Of a stretch of DNA of 64,000 bases, positions 25,394 to 34,101 are shown in pieces (the first letter of the stretch is position 1; each line of letters starts with the position of its first letter). The DNA is taken from assembly GCF_030406385.1 (NCBI RefSeq), contig NZ_JAUEPM010000006.1, positions 62,001 through 126,000 on the forward strand, read 5' to 3'. The notes under the pieces are model-generated. The model saw only the letters and a list, made by a program, of their open reading frames with translations. It made no database searches and was not told where the DNA came from. The stretch comes from Microbacterium oryzae (GTDB taxonomy: Bacteria; Actinomycetota; Actinomycetes; Actinomycetales; Microbacteriaceae). Made by a program: the position numbers and the translations under genes.

Positions 25394-26053
25394 ATGCCCG
25401 CACGCAAGCCGTTCGCACCGAGCACTCGCCATGTCCAGCTGCTCCGCGCGCTCCTGGCCGCGTTCGCCGCGCTCATGGTGACCTTCTCGCCCGACCACTC
25501 CGCGTCCGTCGGGCTCTCCGTCTTCAGCGGCTGGGCCATCGCCACGGGCGTCGTCCTGGGCCTCGGCGCCTGGATGGTGACGCGCGCCGGGCACCGCACC
25601 GTGCCGACCCTCCTCGCGCTGGCATACATCTTCGCGGGGATGGCCGCGGGCATCACGGGTGCGCGCGGGGCGGCGCTCTACTTCGCCGTGATCCCGATCT
25701 GGGCCGTCATCGCCGGCGCGCTGGAGACCGGCATGGGCGTGTCCCAGCGTCGGCGCGGCGACCGCGTCGTCGCGCGCGACACCCTCACGATCGGCGTGCT
25801 CACGCTCGTCATCGGGGTGGCGACGCTCCTCGTGCCCTCGGGCTACGCGCTGGACTACTTCATCGAGGACGCCGGGCGCACCTTCACCCTCACCGGCGAG
25901 ATCATCGCCGTCGGCCTGTTCGGCGGGTACGCGGCCATCGTCGCCGTGTTCCTCGCCATCGCCGGCCTCTCGCCGGCCTCGTCGGAGCTCGAGCCGACGA
26001 CCGCAGCATCGACCAGCGGGCCCGACACCCGCACTCCGGAGGACCGTCCGTGA
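25394..26053 (+). CDS. Hypothetical six-helix membrane protein
   Basis: A 219-residue inner-membrane protein with about six hydrophobic segments (for example LLRALLAAFAALMVTF, TVPTLLALAYIFAGMAAGI, LYFAVIPIWAVIAGALETG) and a hydrophilic Ser/Thr/Pro-rich C-terminal tail. The pattern is loosely like HdeD-type membrane proteins, but I do not recognise a function. TAGACT (25355-25360) is a probable -10; the leader is about 27 bases. It overlaps the next small gene by four bases (GTGA). Confidence 0.65.
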   Translation: MPARKPFAPSTRHVQLLRALLAAFAALMVTFSPDHSASVGLSVFSGWAIATGVVLGLGAWMVTRAGHRTVPTLLALAYIFAGMAAGITGARGAALYFAVIPIWAVIAGALETGMGVSQRRRGDRVVARDTLTIGVLTLVIGVATLLVPSGYALDYFIEDAGRTFTLTGEIIAVGLFGGYAAIVAVFLAIAGLSPASSELEPTTAASTSGPDTRTPEDRP

Positions 26054-26349
26054 CCGACAAACCCACCAGGCGCGCGCTCATGCGTCCCGTCCAGCTCCTC
26101 GCGATCGCCTTCGGCTCTGCCGTGTTCGCGCTGCTCGTGGGCGCCATGTCGATGGGCGCATTCACGCAGCAGCCCGTCGAGGTCATCGCGCAGGCGTGGA
26201 CGGTGGCCGCGATCATCGCCGGCATCGTCTTCATCGTCGTGCTGCTGTTCGTCGCCATGCTCCTGCTCGTCGTCGACCCCGCCGACGTGACGAAGACCAT
26301 CGACCGTCCGATCCTCCTGCCCGACGACGAGGACGACTCGGCCACGTAG
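26050..26349 (+). CDS. Small two-helix membrane protein
   Basis: A 99-residue protein with two hydrophobic segments (LLAIAFGSAVFALLVGAMSM and AAIIAGIVFIVVLLFVAMLL) and an acidic C-terminus LPDDEDDSAT. The GTG start overlaps the previous stop codon, so it is translationally coupled to the six-helix protein and probably works with it. No family recognised. Confidence 0.65.
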   Translation: MTDKPTRRALMRPVQLLAIAFGSAVFALLVGAMSMGAFTQQPVEVIAQAWTVAAIIAGIVFIVVLLFVAMLLLVVDPADVTKTIDRPILLPDDEDDSAT

Positions 26350-26377
26350 CCGTACGGCGGGAGACAGCGCCGGGGAG

Positions 26378-26875
26378 TCAGTGGCTCGTGCGGCCCCTGT
26401 GTGAGACCAGGCGCGGGCGGATCAGCCGGTCGGCCACCATCCCGGTGACGACGGAGAACGCGGCCTTGTGCAGCACGTCGACGACCAGCTCACGTCGCGG
26501 CCACGTGTGCGGCGGCGCGCCCGCCCCGGTGGCGTTCTCGACCGTCTGATCGAAGCCCAGCCGCACCGCGGTGTGCCACGCGTTCGCGTAGACGCCGCGG
26601 ATGCCGGTCACCGCCCATAGGCCGCGCAGCGCGCCGAGGGCGGCGGCGGTGCCGTAGTGCATCAGCCGGTTCGACAGGAACGGCTTCGCCGTGTCGTCGG
26701 GGCGGCGGCCGAGCAGGGTCAGCAGCGCACGTGCGGGCACGTACGAGTTCGGACGCCGCGTGACGCCCTGCTCGACCTTCTCGGTCAGGATCATGGCCGC
26801 CCCTCCCGCCAGTCCCGCCGCGGCGCCGACGCCGGCGGCCCGCATCAGGCCTCTCGCTCGCGAAGTCGCATCCAT
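26378..26875 (-). CDS. Hypothetical protein, possibly membrane-associated
   Basis: A 165-residue protein with a small/hydrophobic N-terminus (GVGAAAGLAGGAAMILTEKVEQGVTRR) and mixed Ala/Gly helices (LMHYGTAAALGALRGLW), ending in a basic tail. It resembles DUF1440-like proteins that sit in the inner membrane, but the match is loose. The ATG follows AGGGGGATCC. It is convergent with the 99-residue membrane protein gene and lies 89 bases downstream of purB on the same strand. Confidence 0.55.
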   Translation of the reverse strand: MDATSRARGLMRAAGVGAAAGLAGGAAMILTEKVEQGVTRRPNSYVPARALLTLLGRRPDDTAKPFLSNRLMHYGTAAALGALRGLWAVTGIRGVYANAWHTAVRLGFDQTVENATGAGAPPHTWPRRELVVDVLHKAAFSVVTGMVADRLIRPRLVSHRGRTSH

Positions 26876-26964
26876 CGGATCCCCCTGCTCCTCGTCGTCT
26901 TCGTCACGGTAGTCACTCGGCCAGCACTGCCGCGACCCCGTCCGGCGCGGCAGGGCCTGAGGCC

Positions 26965-28347
26965 TCAGAGGTAGGTGCGGGTGAGGCGCTCCGCGAGGCC
27001 CGTGTAGGTCGCCGGCGTCAGCGCGAGCAGGCGCTGCTTCGCCTCGTCGCCGATGTCGAGGCCCTGCACGAACTCCGCGAGCTCGGCGGCGCCGACCCGG
27101 CGACCGCGCGTGAGCTCCTTCAGCAGCGCGTACGGGTCGGTGATCTGCGAGCGGCCGGCGACGACCTCCGCGCGGACGACGGTCTGGATGGCCTCGCCGA
27201 GGACCTCCCAGTTGACGTCGAGGTCGGCGAGGAGCACGTCGCGCGAGAGCGAGATCTCGCCGAGGCCCCGGCGGAGGTTGTCGAGCGCGAGCAGCGAGTG
27301 CCCGAAGGCGACGCCGATGTTGCGCTGCGTGGTCGAGTCGGTGAGGTCGCGCTGCAGTCGCGAGGTGACGAGCGTCTGCGCGAGGGTCGTGAACAGGCCG
27401 CCGGCGATCTCGAGGTTCGCCTCCGCGTTCTCGAAGCGGATGGGATTGATCTTGTGCGGCATGGTCGAGGAGCCCGTGGCGCCGGCGACCGGGATCTGCG
27501 CGAAGTACCCCATCGAGATGTAGGTCCAGATGTCGCTCGCGAGGTTGTGGAGGATGCCGCCCGCGTGACGAGCGCGGTCGTACAGCTCGACCTGCCAGTC
27601 GTGCGACTCGATCTGCGTCGTGACCGGGTTGAAGGTGAGGCCCAGCGACTCCACGAACTCGCGCGCGATGTTCGGCCAGGCCACGACGGGGGCGGCCGCG
27701 AGGTGCGCCGACCAGGTGCCGGTGGCGCCGGAGAACTTGCCGAGGTACTCGGTGCTCTCGAGCTGGGTGATGACGCGCTCGAGGCGCCAGACGAACACCC
27801 CGAGCTCCTTGCCCATGGTCGTCGGCGTCGCGGGCTGCCCGTGGGTCCGCGAGAGCATCGCGGCGTCGGCGTGCTCGAGAGCGAGGGCGCGGAGGCGCTC
27901 CACCACGGCGCGCAGCGCGGGCAGCCAGACCCCCGTCACCGCGCGCTTGACGGTGAGCGCGTAGGAGAGGGAGTTGATGTCCTCGCTCGTGCAGCCGAAG
28001 TGGGTGAGCTCGGCGATGTCGTCGAGGCCGAGCTGCGAGAGCCGGTCGCGGACGAGGTACTCCACCGCCTTCACATCGTGGCGGGTGACGGCCTCGCGCT
28101 CGGCGAGCCAGTCGATCTCCGCCTGTCCGAAGGTGAGGTACAGCGCACGCAGGCGCGCCTTGTCGTCCTCCGACAGCGCGGACGTGCCGAAGAGGGAGTT
28201 GTCGGTGAGGGCGATGATCCACTCGACCTCGACCTCGACGCGGGCTCGGTTGAGGCCCGCCTCCGACAGGTAGTCGCCGAGCGGGGACACGACGGGCTGG
28301 TAGCGGCCGTCGAGCGGGCTCAGGGGCTGGATGGGGAATGCGGTCAC
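26965..28347 (-). CDS. purB: Adenylosuccinate lyase
   Basis: A 460-residue enzyme of the aspartase/fumarase superfamily that makes two cleavages in purine synthesis: SAICAR to AICAR and adenylosuccinate to AMP, releasing fumarate. It begins PIQPLSPLDGRY, has TSEDINSLSY, the catalytic His in SRTHGQPATPTTMGKE and the signature loop GSSTMPHKINPI with the catalytic Ser. It is the 456-residue E. coli-like form. The GTG start is supported by a GGAGG site six bases upstream and by homology; in-frame starts further upstream extend into non-conserved sequence. Confidence 0.94.
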   Translation of the reverse strand: MTAFPIQPLSPLDGRYQPVVSPLGDYLSEAGLNRARVEVEVEWIIALTDNSLFGTSALSEDDKARLRALYLTFGQAEIDWLAEREAVTRHDVKAVEYLVRDRLSQLGLDDIAELTHFGCTSEDINSLSYALTVKRAVTGVWLPALRAVVERLRALALEHADAAMLSRTHGQPATPTTMGKELGVFVWRLERVITQLESTEYLGKFSGATGTWSAHLAAAPVVAWPNIAREFVESLGLTFNPVTTQIESHDWQVELYDRARHAGGILHNLASDIWTYISMGYFAQIPVAGATGSSTMPHKINPIRFENAEANLEIAGGLFTTLAQTLVTSRLQRDLTDSTTQRNIGVAFGHSLLALDNLRRGLGEISLSRDVLLADLDVNWEVLGEAIQTVVRAEVVAGRSQITDPYALLKELTRGRRVGAAELAEFVQGLDIGDEAKQRLLALTPATYTGLAERLTRTYL

Positions 28348-28548
28348 GGGGAGCCTCCGAGTCGAGACGGGCGGGCGCGCGCTCCCACGGACGAAGGAAG
28401 CGACGGGATGGCGCCGAGCTGGCCCCCCGATCATACTCAGCGACCCTCCGCCCGTCGCCTCCTCCACAGCGCCCGGACGCGCCGCACCTCCCTCCCCAAC
28501 CCGGCCCCGGCCATCCGGCGCCCGCCCGAGGAGGACGACCGTGGAGAC

Positions 28549-28809
28549 ATGGTGACGGAGGAGGAGCTGCGCGAGCGGATCGATCTCGCCCAGCGCGGGA
28601 TGGACGAGGTGGTCGCCGAGCTGCGCGAGGTGGCGGCCGCCGCCGAGGCGCTCGCGCTGCTGACGAGCTGGCGCTCGGCGGCGGCGGAGCGGTTCCGCGC
28701 GACGGCGCGGGAGCTCGCGGCCGCGCTGTACGCGGCGGCGTTCCGCTGCGAGGCGGAGGGCCGCGCGCTGCCCGCGCTGGCCGCCACGATGATGTTCCCG
28801 GTGGCGTGA
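28549..28809 (+). CDS. WXG100-like small helical protein
   Basis: An 86-residue protein that looks like an ESAT-6/WXG100 protein: two amphipathic helices separated by a turn with Trp41-Arg-Ser in place of Trp-x-Gly (LTSWRSAAAERFRATARE), of the correct size. Such proteins are usually dimeric substrates or partners of type VII secretion. There are no cysteines in the helices but one near the second helix end. Its stop codon overlaps the start of the next gene (TGATG), so the two are translated together. Start ATG 28549 or the adjacent GTG 28552. Family assignment is by pattern only. Confidence 0.6.
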   Translation: MVTEEELRERIDLAQRGMDEVVAELREVAAAAEALALLTSWRSAAAERFRATARELAAALYAAAFRCEAEGRALPALAATMMFPVA

Positions 28810-30119
28810 TGGAGGTCGGATCGGGCGGCGCGGTCGCGGTCGACCCGGGCGAGCTGCGTCGGCTGGCGGCCGTGGCCGATGGCGACGCGGCGCGCCTCGA
28901 GGGCCTGGCCGGCGACATCCGGCGGGTCGCGCACGAGCTGGGCGACGCGGTCGTCGGTCTCGACGGGATGTATGCGTGCGCCGTGCTCGTCACCGCTCAC
29001 GCGTCGGGCGCGGCGGACCTCGCGCGGGCGATGCGCTTCACCGCCGACGCGTACGAGCTGGTCGAGCTGCGAGCTCGAGCGCTCATGGACGAGCAGGACG
29101 ACGCGCTCGTCGAGATGCTGCGGCTGCGCGCCGGGCAGCTGGAGGAGCGGAGCCCGGGCGCCGGGGCCGAGGCCGAGCGCCTGCTCGCGGAGTGGCGCGA
29201 CGAGCACGGCGACGAGTTCGCGCGCCAGCTGCAGGGCGGGCCGGGGCGGCTGCTGGCGATGTTCGGCCTGTCCTCGCCGCTCATGCTCGCGCCCGTGCCC
29301 TTCCTCGTCGAGGGGCTGCGCCGCGCGGGCACCGGGCGCATCCGCGAGGGTGCGCACCTGCGCGGCCGCGCGCACCGGCCCGAGCTGCATCCCGGCGTGC
29401 GGGGAGGGCCGGGGCGCTCGCCCGACTCGCTGAGCGACCTCGGGGACCGGGTGCCCGACGGCGCCGAGGCGACGATCCGCGTCGAGCGGTACACGATGGC
29501 GGATGGCCGGCGCGAGTTCGCCGTATACGTCGCGGGCACGCAGGGCGGCGGCACGACGGTGCTGGACTGGGAGTCGAACCTCAGGCTGTACAGCGGCCGC
29601 CGCTCGCAGGCATCGGAGGCCGTCGAGCTCGCGCTGCGCGAGGCGGGCGCGGCTCCCGGCGACGTGCTGCACGCGGTGGGGTTCTCGCAGGGCGGCATGA
29701 TCGTCGGCTGGCTGGCCGCCGAAGGGCGCTACGACGTGCGCACCCTGGTCACCCTCGGGGCGCCCGCCGAGGTGGAGGCGCGGCCCCGCACCCTCGTCGT
29801 CACCGTGCGGCACGACGACGACCCGGTGCCCCTCCTCGTCGGCGGCGCGGCGCCCCACTCGCTGGGGTCGGACGAGAGCGTGCTCGTGCAGGGCACGTTC
29901 CACCCGATGAGCACGCCGCGCGACCTCGTCATCCCCGCGCACCGCCTGCCCGCGTACCAGGAGACGCTGCGCACGTTCGAGGGGTCCGGCGATCCGCGCG
30001 TGGCCGGCATCCGGGAGCGCCTCGCCGTGCTGCAGGACGCGTCCGCGGTGGAGGTCTTCGACTTCCGGCCGGAGAAGTCGCTCGAGCGCGCTGACCGCAG
30101 GGGCGGCGGTGTCTTCTGA
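28809..30119 (+). CDS. Helical N-terminal domain fused to alpha/beta hydrolase (possible type VII secreted lipase)
   Basis: A 436-residue protein with two parts. Residues 1-130 are Ala/Arg-rich amphipathic helices (ELRRLAAVADGDAARLEGL; ARAMRFTADAYELVELRARA) like ESX-secreted or WXG-type domains. Residues 210-400 look like a lipase: strand FAVYVAGTQGGG, nucleophile elbow GFSQGG (Ser293), probable acid Asp336-338 in HDDDPVP and probable base His365 in FHPMS. No signal peptide is seen. It is translationally coupled to the WXG-like gene. No type VII machinery is in the window. A toxin or cell-envelope lipase role is inference; a cytoplasmic esterase remains possible. Confidence 0.65.
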   Translation: MEVGSGGAVAVDPGELRRLAAVADGDAARLEGLAGDIRRVAHELGDAVVGLDGMYACAVLVTAHASGAADLARAMRFTADAYELVELRARALMDEQDDALVEMLRLRAGQLEERSPGAGAEAERLLAEWRDEHGDEFARQLQGGPGRLLAMFGLSSPLMLAPVPFLVEGLRRAGTGRIREGAHLRGRAHRPELHPGVRGGPGRSPDSLSDLGDRVPDGAEATIRVERYTMADGRREFAVYVAGTQGGGTTVLDWESNLRLYSGRRSQASEAVELALREAGAAPGDVLHAVGFSQGGMIVGWLAAEGRYDVRTLVTLGAPAEVEARPRTLVVTVRHDDDPVPLLVGGAAPHSLGSDESVLVQGTFHPMSTPRDLVIPAHRLPAYQETLRTFEGSGDPRVAGIRERLAVLQDASAVEVFDFRPEKSLERADRRGGGVF

Positions 30120-30126
30120 GGACGGT

Positions 30127-30525
30127 TCAGCGGCGCTTCCTGCGCTGGGGCCGCAGGACGATTCCGAACACCCAGTTGATGATGCTGATGAGGATGCCGG
30201 CGAGCACTGCCGACCAGAAGCCCCCGAGCTCCAGCCCCCAGTCCCAGAAGCCCGTCACCCACGACGTCACCCACAGCAGGATGCCGTTGAGGAGGAGCGA
30301 GGCGAGCCCCAGCGTCAGCACGAACAGGGGGAAGGCCACGATCCGGATGGCGGTGCCCACGATGGCGTTGACGACCGCGAACACGGCGGCGACGGCCAGC
30401 AGCGTCAGCACGACCTGCAGGTCGCCGCCCGGGGCGAACGGCGTGATGGTCACCTGCAGTGCGGAGATGAGGCTCACGACCCAGATCGCGAACGCGTTCA
30501 CGACGACGCGGACGAGGAAGCGCAT
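30127..30525 (-). CDS. Phage holin family/YvlD-like four-helix membrane protein
   Basis: A 132-residue inner-membrane protein of the Phage_holin_4_2 (YvlD) family, with four hydrophobic segments beginning FLVRVVVNAFAIWVVSLI and containing the conserved GTAIRIVAFPLFVLTLGLASLLLNG stretch in two parts. These are chromosomal membrane proteins of unknown function; the family name does not imply a phage. Basic C-terminus RPQRRKRR. It is convergent with the hydrolase gene (seven bases). Confidence 0.8.
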   Translation of the reverse strand: MRFLVRVVVNAFAIWVVSLISALQVTITPFAPGGDLQVVLTLLAVAAVFAVVNAIVGTAIRIVAFPLFVLTLGLASLLLNGILLWVTSWVTGFWDWGLELGGFWSAVLAGILISIINWVFGIVLRPQRRKRR

Positions 30526-30586
30526 GCGGGCAGTCTCGCACCCTCGCCCGGAAAGGGCACGAGATCGCCCGTCCTAGACTCGTCCC

Positions 30587-31654
30587 GTGAGCGCTCCCGA
30601 ACCCGTCCTTCCGCGCATCCGCCCCGAGATCGCGGCCCTCCCGCCGTATCGACAGGGCAAGGCCGCCGGTGCGGGCGGGTTCAAGGTCTCGAGCAACGAG
30701 AACCCCTTCCCCCCGCTTCCCGGGGTCGTCGAGGCCGTGCAGGCGGCCGGCGAGCTGAACCGGTACCCCGACGCGACCGCCGCGCGCCTGCGCGAGCGAC
30801 TCGGCGAGCGCTACGGCGTGAGCGCCGACGCCGTGATCGTCGGCGCCGGCAGCGTGTCGCTCCTCGCCGCGTTCATCCAGGCCGCGGCGGGCGCGGGCGA
30901 CGAGGTCGTGTACGCGTGGCGCTCGTTCGAGGCGTACCCCGGACTCGTGCTCGTCGCGGGGGCGGAGAACGTGCAGGTGCCGCTCCTGCCCGACGGCCGA
31001 CACGATCTCGACGCGATGGCCGCGGCGGTGACCGAGCGCACGCGCGTGATCCTCCTCTGCACGCCGAACAACCCCACCGGTCCGGTCATCACGTCGGAGG
31101 AGTTCCACGCGTTCCTCGCGCGGGTGCCCGCCGACGTGCTGGTCCTCCTCGACGAGGCGTACGTCGAGTTCGCCTCCGGCGCCGTGGACGGTCTGCGCGA
31201 GCGGGTCTTCGAAGCGCACCCGAACGTGGTCGTGCTGCGCACCTTCTCCAAGGCCTACGGGCTGGCCGCTCTGCGCGTGGGGTACGGGATCGGGCACCCG
31301 CGCGTGCTCGACGCGGCCCGCAGCACGGCCATCCCGCTCTCGGTGACCGCGCATGCGGAGGTCGCTGCGCTGGCGAGCCTCGACCACGCTCCCGAGCTGG
31401 CGGAGCGCGTGGCGGAGATCGCCGCCCAGCGCGACACGCTCGCCGCCGCGCTGCGCGAACTCGGATGGCGCGTGCCCGACGCCCAGGGGAACTTCGTCTG
31501 GCTGGACGGCGCGGGCCAGACGACGGCCGACGCCTTCGAGGAGGCGGGGATCATCGTCCGCCCGTTCCCCGAGGGCATCCGCATCTCGGTGGGCGAGCCC
31601 GAGGCCATTGCGCGCATCCTCGAGGTGGCGGCGGCCGTCGCCTCTCCCGCCTGA
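30587..31654 (+). CDS. hisC: Histidinol-phosphate/aromatic aminotransferase
   Basis: A 355-residue class I/II PLP-dependent aminotransferase of the HisC group. The PLP lysine is Lys222 in [26 protein letters not shown] and [11 protein letters not shown] are the cofactor-contact motifs. Such isolated actinobacterial copies often act on aromatic substrates as well (phenylalanine aminotransferase), so the name hisC is provisional; no other his gene is near. GTG start preceded by TAGACT (30575-30580) and six bases, a leaderless promoter. A repeat-bearing intergenic region follows. Confidence 0.82.
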   Translation: MSAPEPVLPRIRPEIAALPPYRQGKAAGAGGFKVSSNENPFPPLPGVVEAVQAAGELNRYPDATAARLRERLGERYGVSADAVIVGAGSVSLLAAFIQAAAGAGDEVVYAWRSFEAYPGLVLVAGAENVQVPLLPDGRHDLDAMAAAVTERTRVILLCTPNNPTGPVITSEEFHAFLARVPADVLVLLDEAYVEFASGAVDGLRERVFEAHPNVVVLRTFSKAYGLAALRVGYGIGHPRVLDAARSTAIPLSVTAHAEVAALASLDHAPELAERVAEIAAQRDTLAAALRELGWRVPDAQGNFVWLDGAGQTTADAFEEAGIIVRPFPEGIRISVGEPEAIARILEVAAAVASPA

Positions 31655-31700
31655 CGCGACGTCCCTCGGCGCGCGGGCTCGGGCCATCCGCCCCCCCGCC

Positions 31701-31845
31701 AGACGATGTCGTCTCATCGACGCGACACGGAAGACTGGAGATTATCGTGTCCCGGCGGCGAGACGACATCGCCTGGCGGCCAGGGAACCGCCCCATCGTG
31801 TCCCGGCGGCGAGACGACATCGTCTCGCGGCCGGGAACCCGTCCG
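31701..31845. repeat. Intergenic repeat: two direct copies and one inverted copy
   Basis: The 318-base gap between hisC and the E1-alpha gene holds no gene. It contains two adjacent 51-base copies (31744-31794, 31795-31845), identical over their first 28 bases (starting ATCGTGTCCCGG and ending GACGACATCG) and diverging after that. A third copy of the same core lies inverted at 31701-31729 and matches 25 of 29 bases. The second copy contains a hairpin of CGAGACGA and TCGTCTCG. Each copy has TGTC and GACA ends facing inward. Origin unknown; see findings. Confidence 0.8.
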
Positions 31846-31972
31846 GCGCGACCGCCGACCCCCGTCCATCCGCCCGCGCGCATACGACTGTGGGGTCCGG
31901 ACCATGAAATCCGCGATCCGTTGTCCGCCGTGTTCCCCGCCGCTCGGACGCCGACGCGATTAGCGTGGAGTG

Positions 31973-33112
31973 GTGACTTCGCCCGACTTCCTGACCGACC
32001 CGGCGACGGTGCGCGTCCTCGCACCGGACGGCACGTTCGCGCCGTCCCCGGCGGCCGAGCGGTACCTGCCCCTCATCGAGGCCCTCGGCGACGCCGAGCT
32101 CGAGCAGCTCTACCGCGATATGGCGGTGACGCGCGCCTTCGACCAGCAGGCGACGCTGCTGCAGCGGCAGGGTCAGCTTGCGCTGTGGCCGCCGTCCTTC
32201 GGGCAGGAGGCCGCCCAGGTCGGCTCGGCGCGTGCCGCCCGCCCGCAGGATCACATCTTCCCGTCGTACCGCGAGCACGCCGTGACGCGTATCCGCGGGG
32301 TGGACTCCATCGACATCATCCGCGTGATGCGAGGCCTCAGCCACGGCGGCTGGGATCCCACCGACCCGCGCAACGGCAACACGCACATCTACACCCTCGT
32401 GCTCGCGTCGCAGACCCTGCACGCGACCGGCTTCGGCATGGGTCTCGCCTTCGACGGCAAGACCGGGTCGGGCGACCCCGAGAAGGACGAGGCCGTCATC
32501 GTCTACTACGGCGACGGTGCCTCCAGTGAGGGCGACGTGCACGAGGCGATGGTGTTCGCGGCCTCCTACCGGAGCCCCACGGTCTTCTTCCTGCAGAACA
32601 ACCAGTGGGCCATCTCGGTCCCCGTCGCCACGCAGGCGAGCGCGTCCTTCGCGGCGCGCGCCGCCGGTTACGGCATCGATTCCGTCCGGATCGACGGCAA
32701 CGACGTGCTCGCGAGCTACGCCGTCACGCGCCTCGCGATGGACGAGTCGCGGGATGGCCGAGGCCCGCAGGCCATCGAGGCCGTCACGTATCGACGCGGT
32801 GCGCATACGACGAGCGACGACCCGACGAAGTACCGCACGAAGGACGAGGAGGAGCTCTGGGCGCAGCGCGACCCGATCGCCCGGATGCGCGCGTACCTCA
32901 CCGCGCGGGGCGCCTCGGAGGAGTTCTTCGCGGACGTCGACGCGGAGGGGGCGGATGTCGCCGCCGACGTCCGCAAGCGCACGGTCGAGCTCCCCGTGCC
33001 CACGTCGGACGGCATGTTCGCGCACGTCTACGCGGATCCGCACCCGATGATGGACGAGCAGCGCCGCTGGCTCGCCGACTACGAGGCCTCGTTCGAGGAG
33101 GGCACGGCATGA
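31973..33112 (+). CDS. bkdA: Branched-chain 2-oxoacid (or pyruvate) dehydrogenase E1 alpha subunit
   Basis: A 379-residue thiamine-diphosphate-dependent subunit that, with E1 beta, decarboxylates 2-oxoacids. The ThDP motif starts at GDGASSEGD (Gly180-Asp181-Gly182) and ends with NN in FFLQNNQWAISVP; FPSYREHA is also typical. Sequence style favours branched-chain 2-oxoacid dehydrogenase over pyruvate dehydrogenase, because actinobacterial PDH normally uses a fused AceE E1. TAGCGT six bases before the GTG at 31973 supports this start over the GTG at 31970. It overlaps the E1 beta gene by four bases (ATGA). Confidence 0.87.
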   Translation: MTSPDFLTDPATVRVLAPDGTFAPSPAAERYLPLIEALGDAELEQLYRDMAVTRAFDQQATLLQRQGQLALWPPSFGQEAAQVGSARAARPQDHIFPSYREHAVTRIRGVDSIDIIRVMRGLSHGGWDPTDPRNGNTHIYTLVLASQTLHATGFGMGLAFDGKTGSGDPEKDEAVIVYYGDGASSEGDVHEAMVFAASYRSPTVFFLQNNQWAISVPVATQASASFAARAAGYGIDSVRIDGNDVLASYAVTRLAMDESRDGRGPQAIEAVTYRRGAHTTSDDPTKYRTKDEEELWAQRDPIARMRAYLTARGASEEFFADVDAEGADVAADVRKRTVELPVPTSDGMFAHVYADPHPMMDEQRRWLADYEASFEEGTA

Positions 33113-34089
33113 CTCTCGAGACCTCCACCTTCGCGAAGGCGCTGAACGCGGGCCTCCGCCAGGCGATGACCGACGACCCCCGCGTGCTGATGATGGGCGA
33201 GGACATCGGCCGCCTCGGCGGCGTCTTCCGCATCACGGAGGGCCTGCTGGCCGAGTTCGGCGAGCAGCGCGTGCTCGACACCCCGCTGGCGGAGTCGGGC
33301 ATCGTCGGCACCGCGATCGGGCTCGCGATGAACGGGTTCCGGCCCGTTGTCGAGATCCAGTTCGACGGCTTCGTCTTCCCGGCCTTCGACCAGATCACCA
33401 CGCAGCTCGCCAAGCTGACGAACCGCCACGAGGGCGCGCTCTCGCTGCCCGTCGTCATCCGCATCCCCTACGGCGGGCACATCGGCGCGATCGAGCACCA
33501 CCAGGAGAGCCCCGAGGCGTACTTCACGCACACGGCCGGCCTCCGCGTGGTGAGCCCCTCGACGCCGGGTGACGCGTACTGGATGATCCAGGATGCCATC
33601 CGGTCGAACGACCCGGTGATCTTCCTCGAGCCGAAGAGCCGCTACTGGGCGAAGGGCGAGCTCGACCGCGAGACGCGGTCCGCGCCGCTCCATGCCAGCC
33701 GCGTCGTCCGGCGCGGCTCCGACGTGACGCTCGTCGGCCACGGCGCCATGGTCACGACGCTGCTGCAGGCCGCGGCGCTCGCCGAGGCCGAGGGCGTGAG
33801 CTGCGAGGTCGTCGACGTGCGCTCGCTCTCGCCTATCGACTACGGGCCGATCCTCGACTCCGTCCGCTCGACGGGCCGGATGGTCTACGCCCAGGAGGCG
33901 CCCGGATCGACGAGCGTCGGCAGCGAGATCGCGGCGACCGTGGCCGAGCGCGCCTTCTACTCGCTCGAGGCGCCCGTGCTGCGGGTCTCCGGCTTCGACG
34001 TGCCCTTCCCGCCCGCGAAGCTCGAGGGCGCCTACCTCCCCGACGCCGACCGCGTCCTCGAGGCCGTCGACCGCGCGCTCGCGTACTGA
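33109..34089 (+). CDS. bkdB: 2-oxoacid dehydrogenase E1 beta subunit
   Basis: A 326-residue transketolase-like subunit. It has the conserved start VLMMGEDIGRLGGVFRI, the GIVGTAIGLAMNGFRPVVEIQF stretch in two parts and the C-terminal transketolase domain with LVGHGAMVTTLLQAA and VVDVRSLSPIDY. It forms the alpha2beta2 E1 with the product of the overlapping gene before it; the E2 gene follows 12 bases later. The complete set lacks a dedicated E3 gene; lipoamide dehydrogenase is presumably shared from elsewhere. Confidence 0.9.
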   Translation: MTLETSTFAKALNAGLRQAMTDDPRVLMMGEDIGRLGGVFRITEGLLAEFGEQRVLDTPLAESGIVGTAIGLAMNGFRPVVEIQFDGFVFPAFDQITTQLAKLTNRHEGALSLPVVIRIPYGGHIGAIEHHQESPEAYFTHTAGLRVVSPSTPGDAYWMIQDAIRSNDPVIFLEPKSRYWAKGELDRETRSAPLHASRVVRRGSDVTLVGHGAMVTTLLQAAALAEAEGVSCEVVDVRSLSPIDYGPILDSVRSTGRMVYAQEAPGSTSVGSEIAATVAERAFYSLEAPVLRVSGFDVPFPPAKLEGAYLPDADRVLEAVDRALAY

Positions 34090-34101
34090 GAGGATCGACC
34101 G

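Noticed and set aside
30127..30525. Phage holin as sign of a prophage
   Set aside because: The YvlD/holin_4_2 family is a chromosomal membrane family; no integrase, capsid or lysis genes are near.
30587..31654. Start of a histidine biosynthesis operon
   Set aside because: No other his gene follows; the gene stands alone with its own promoter and a repeat-filled gap after it.
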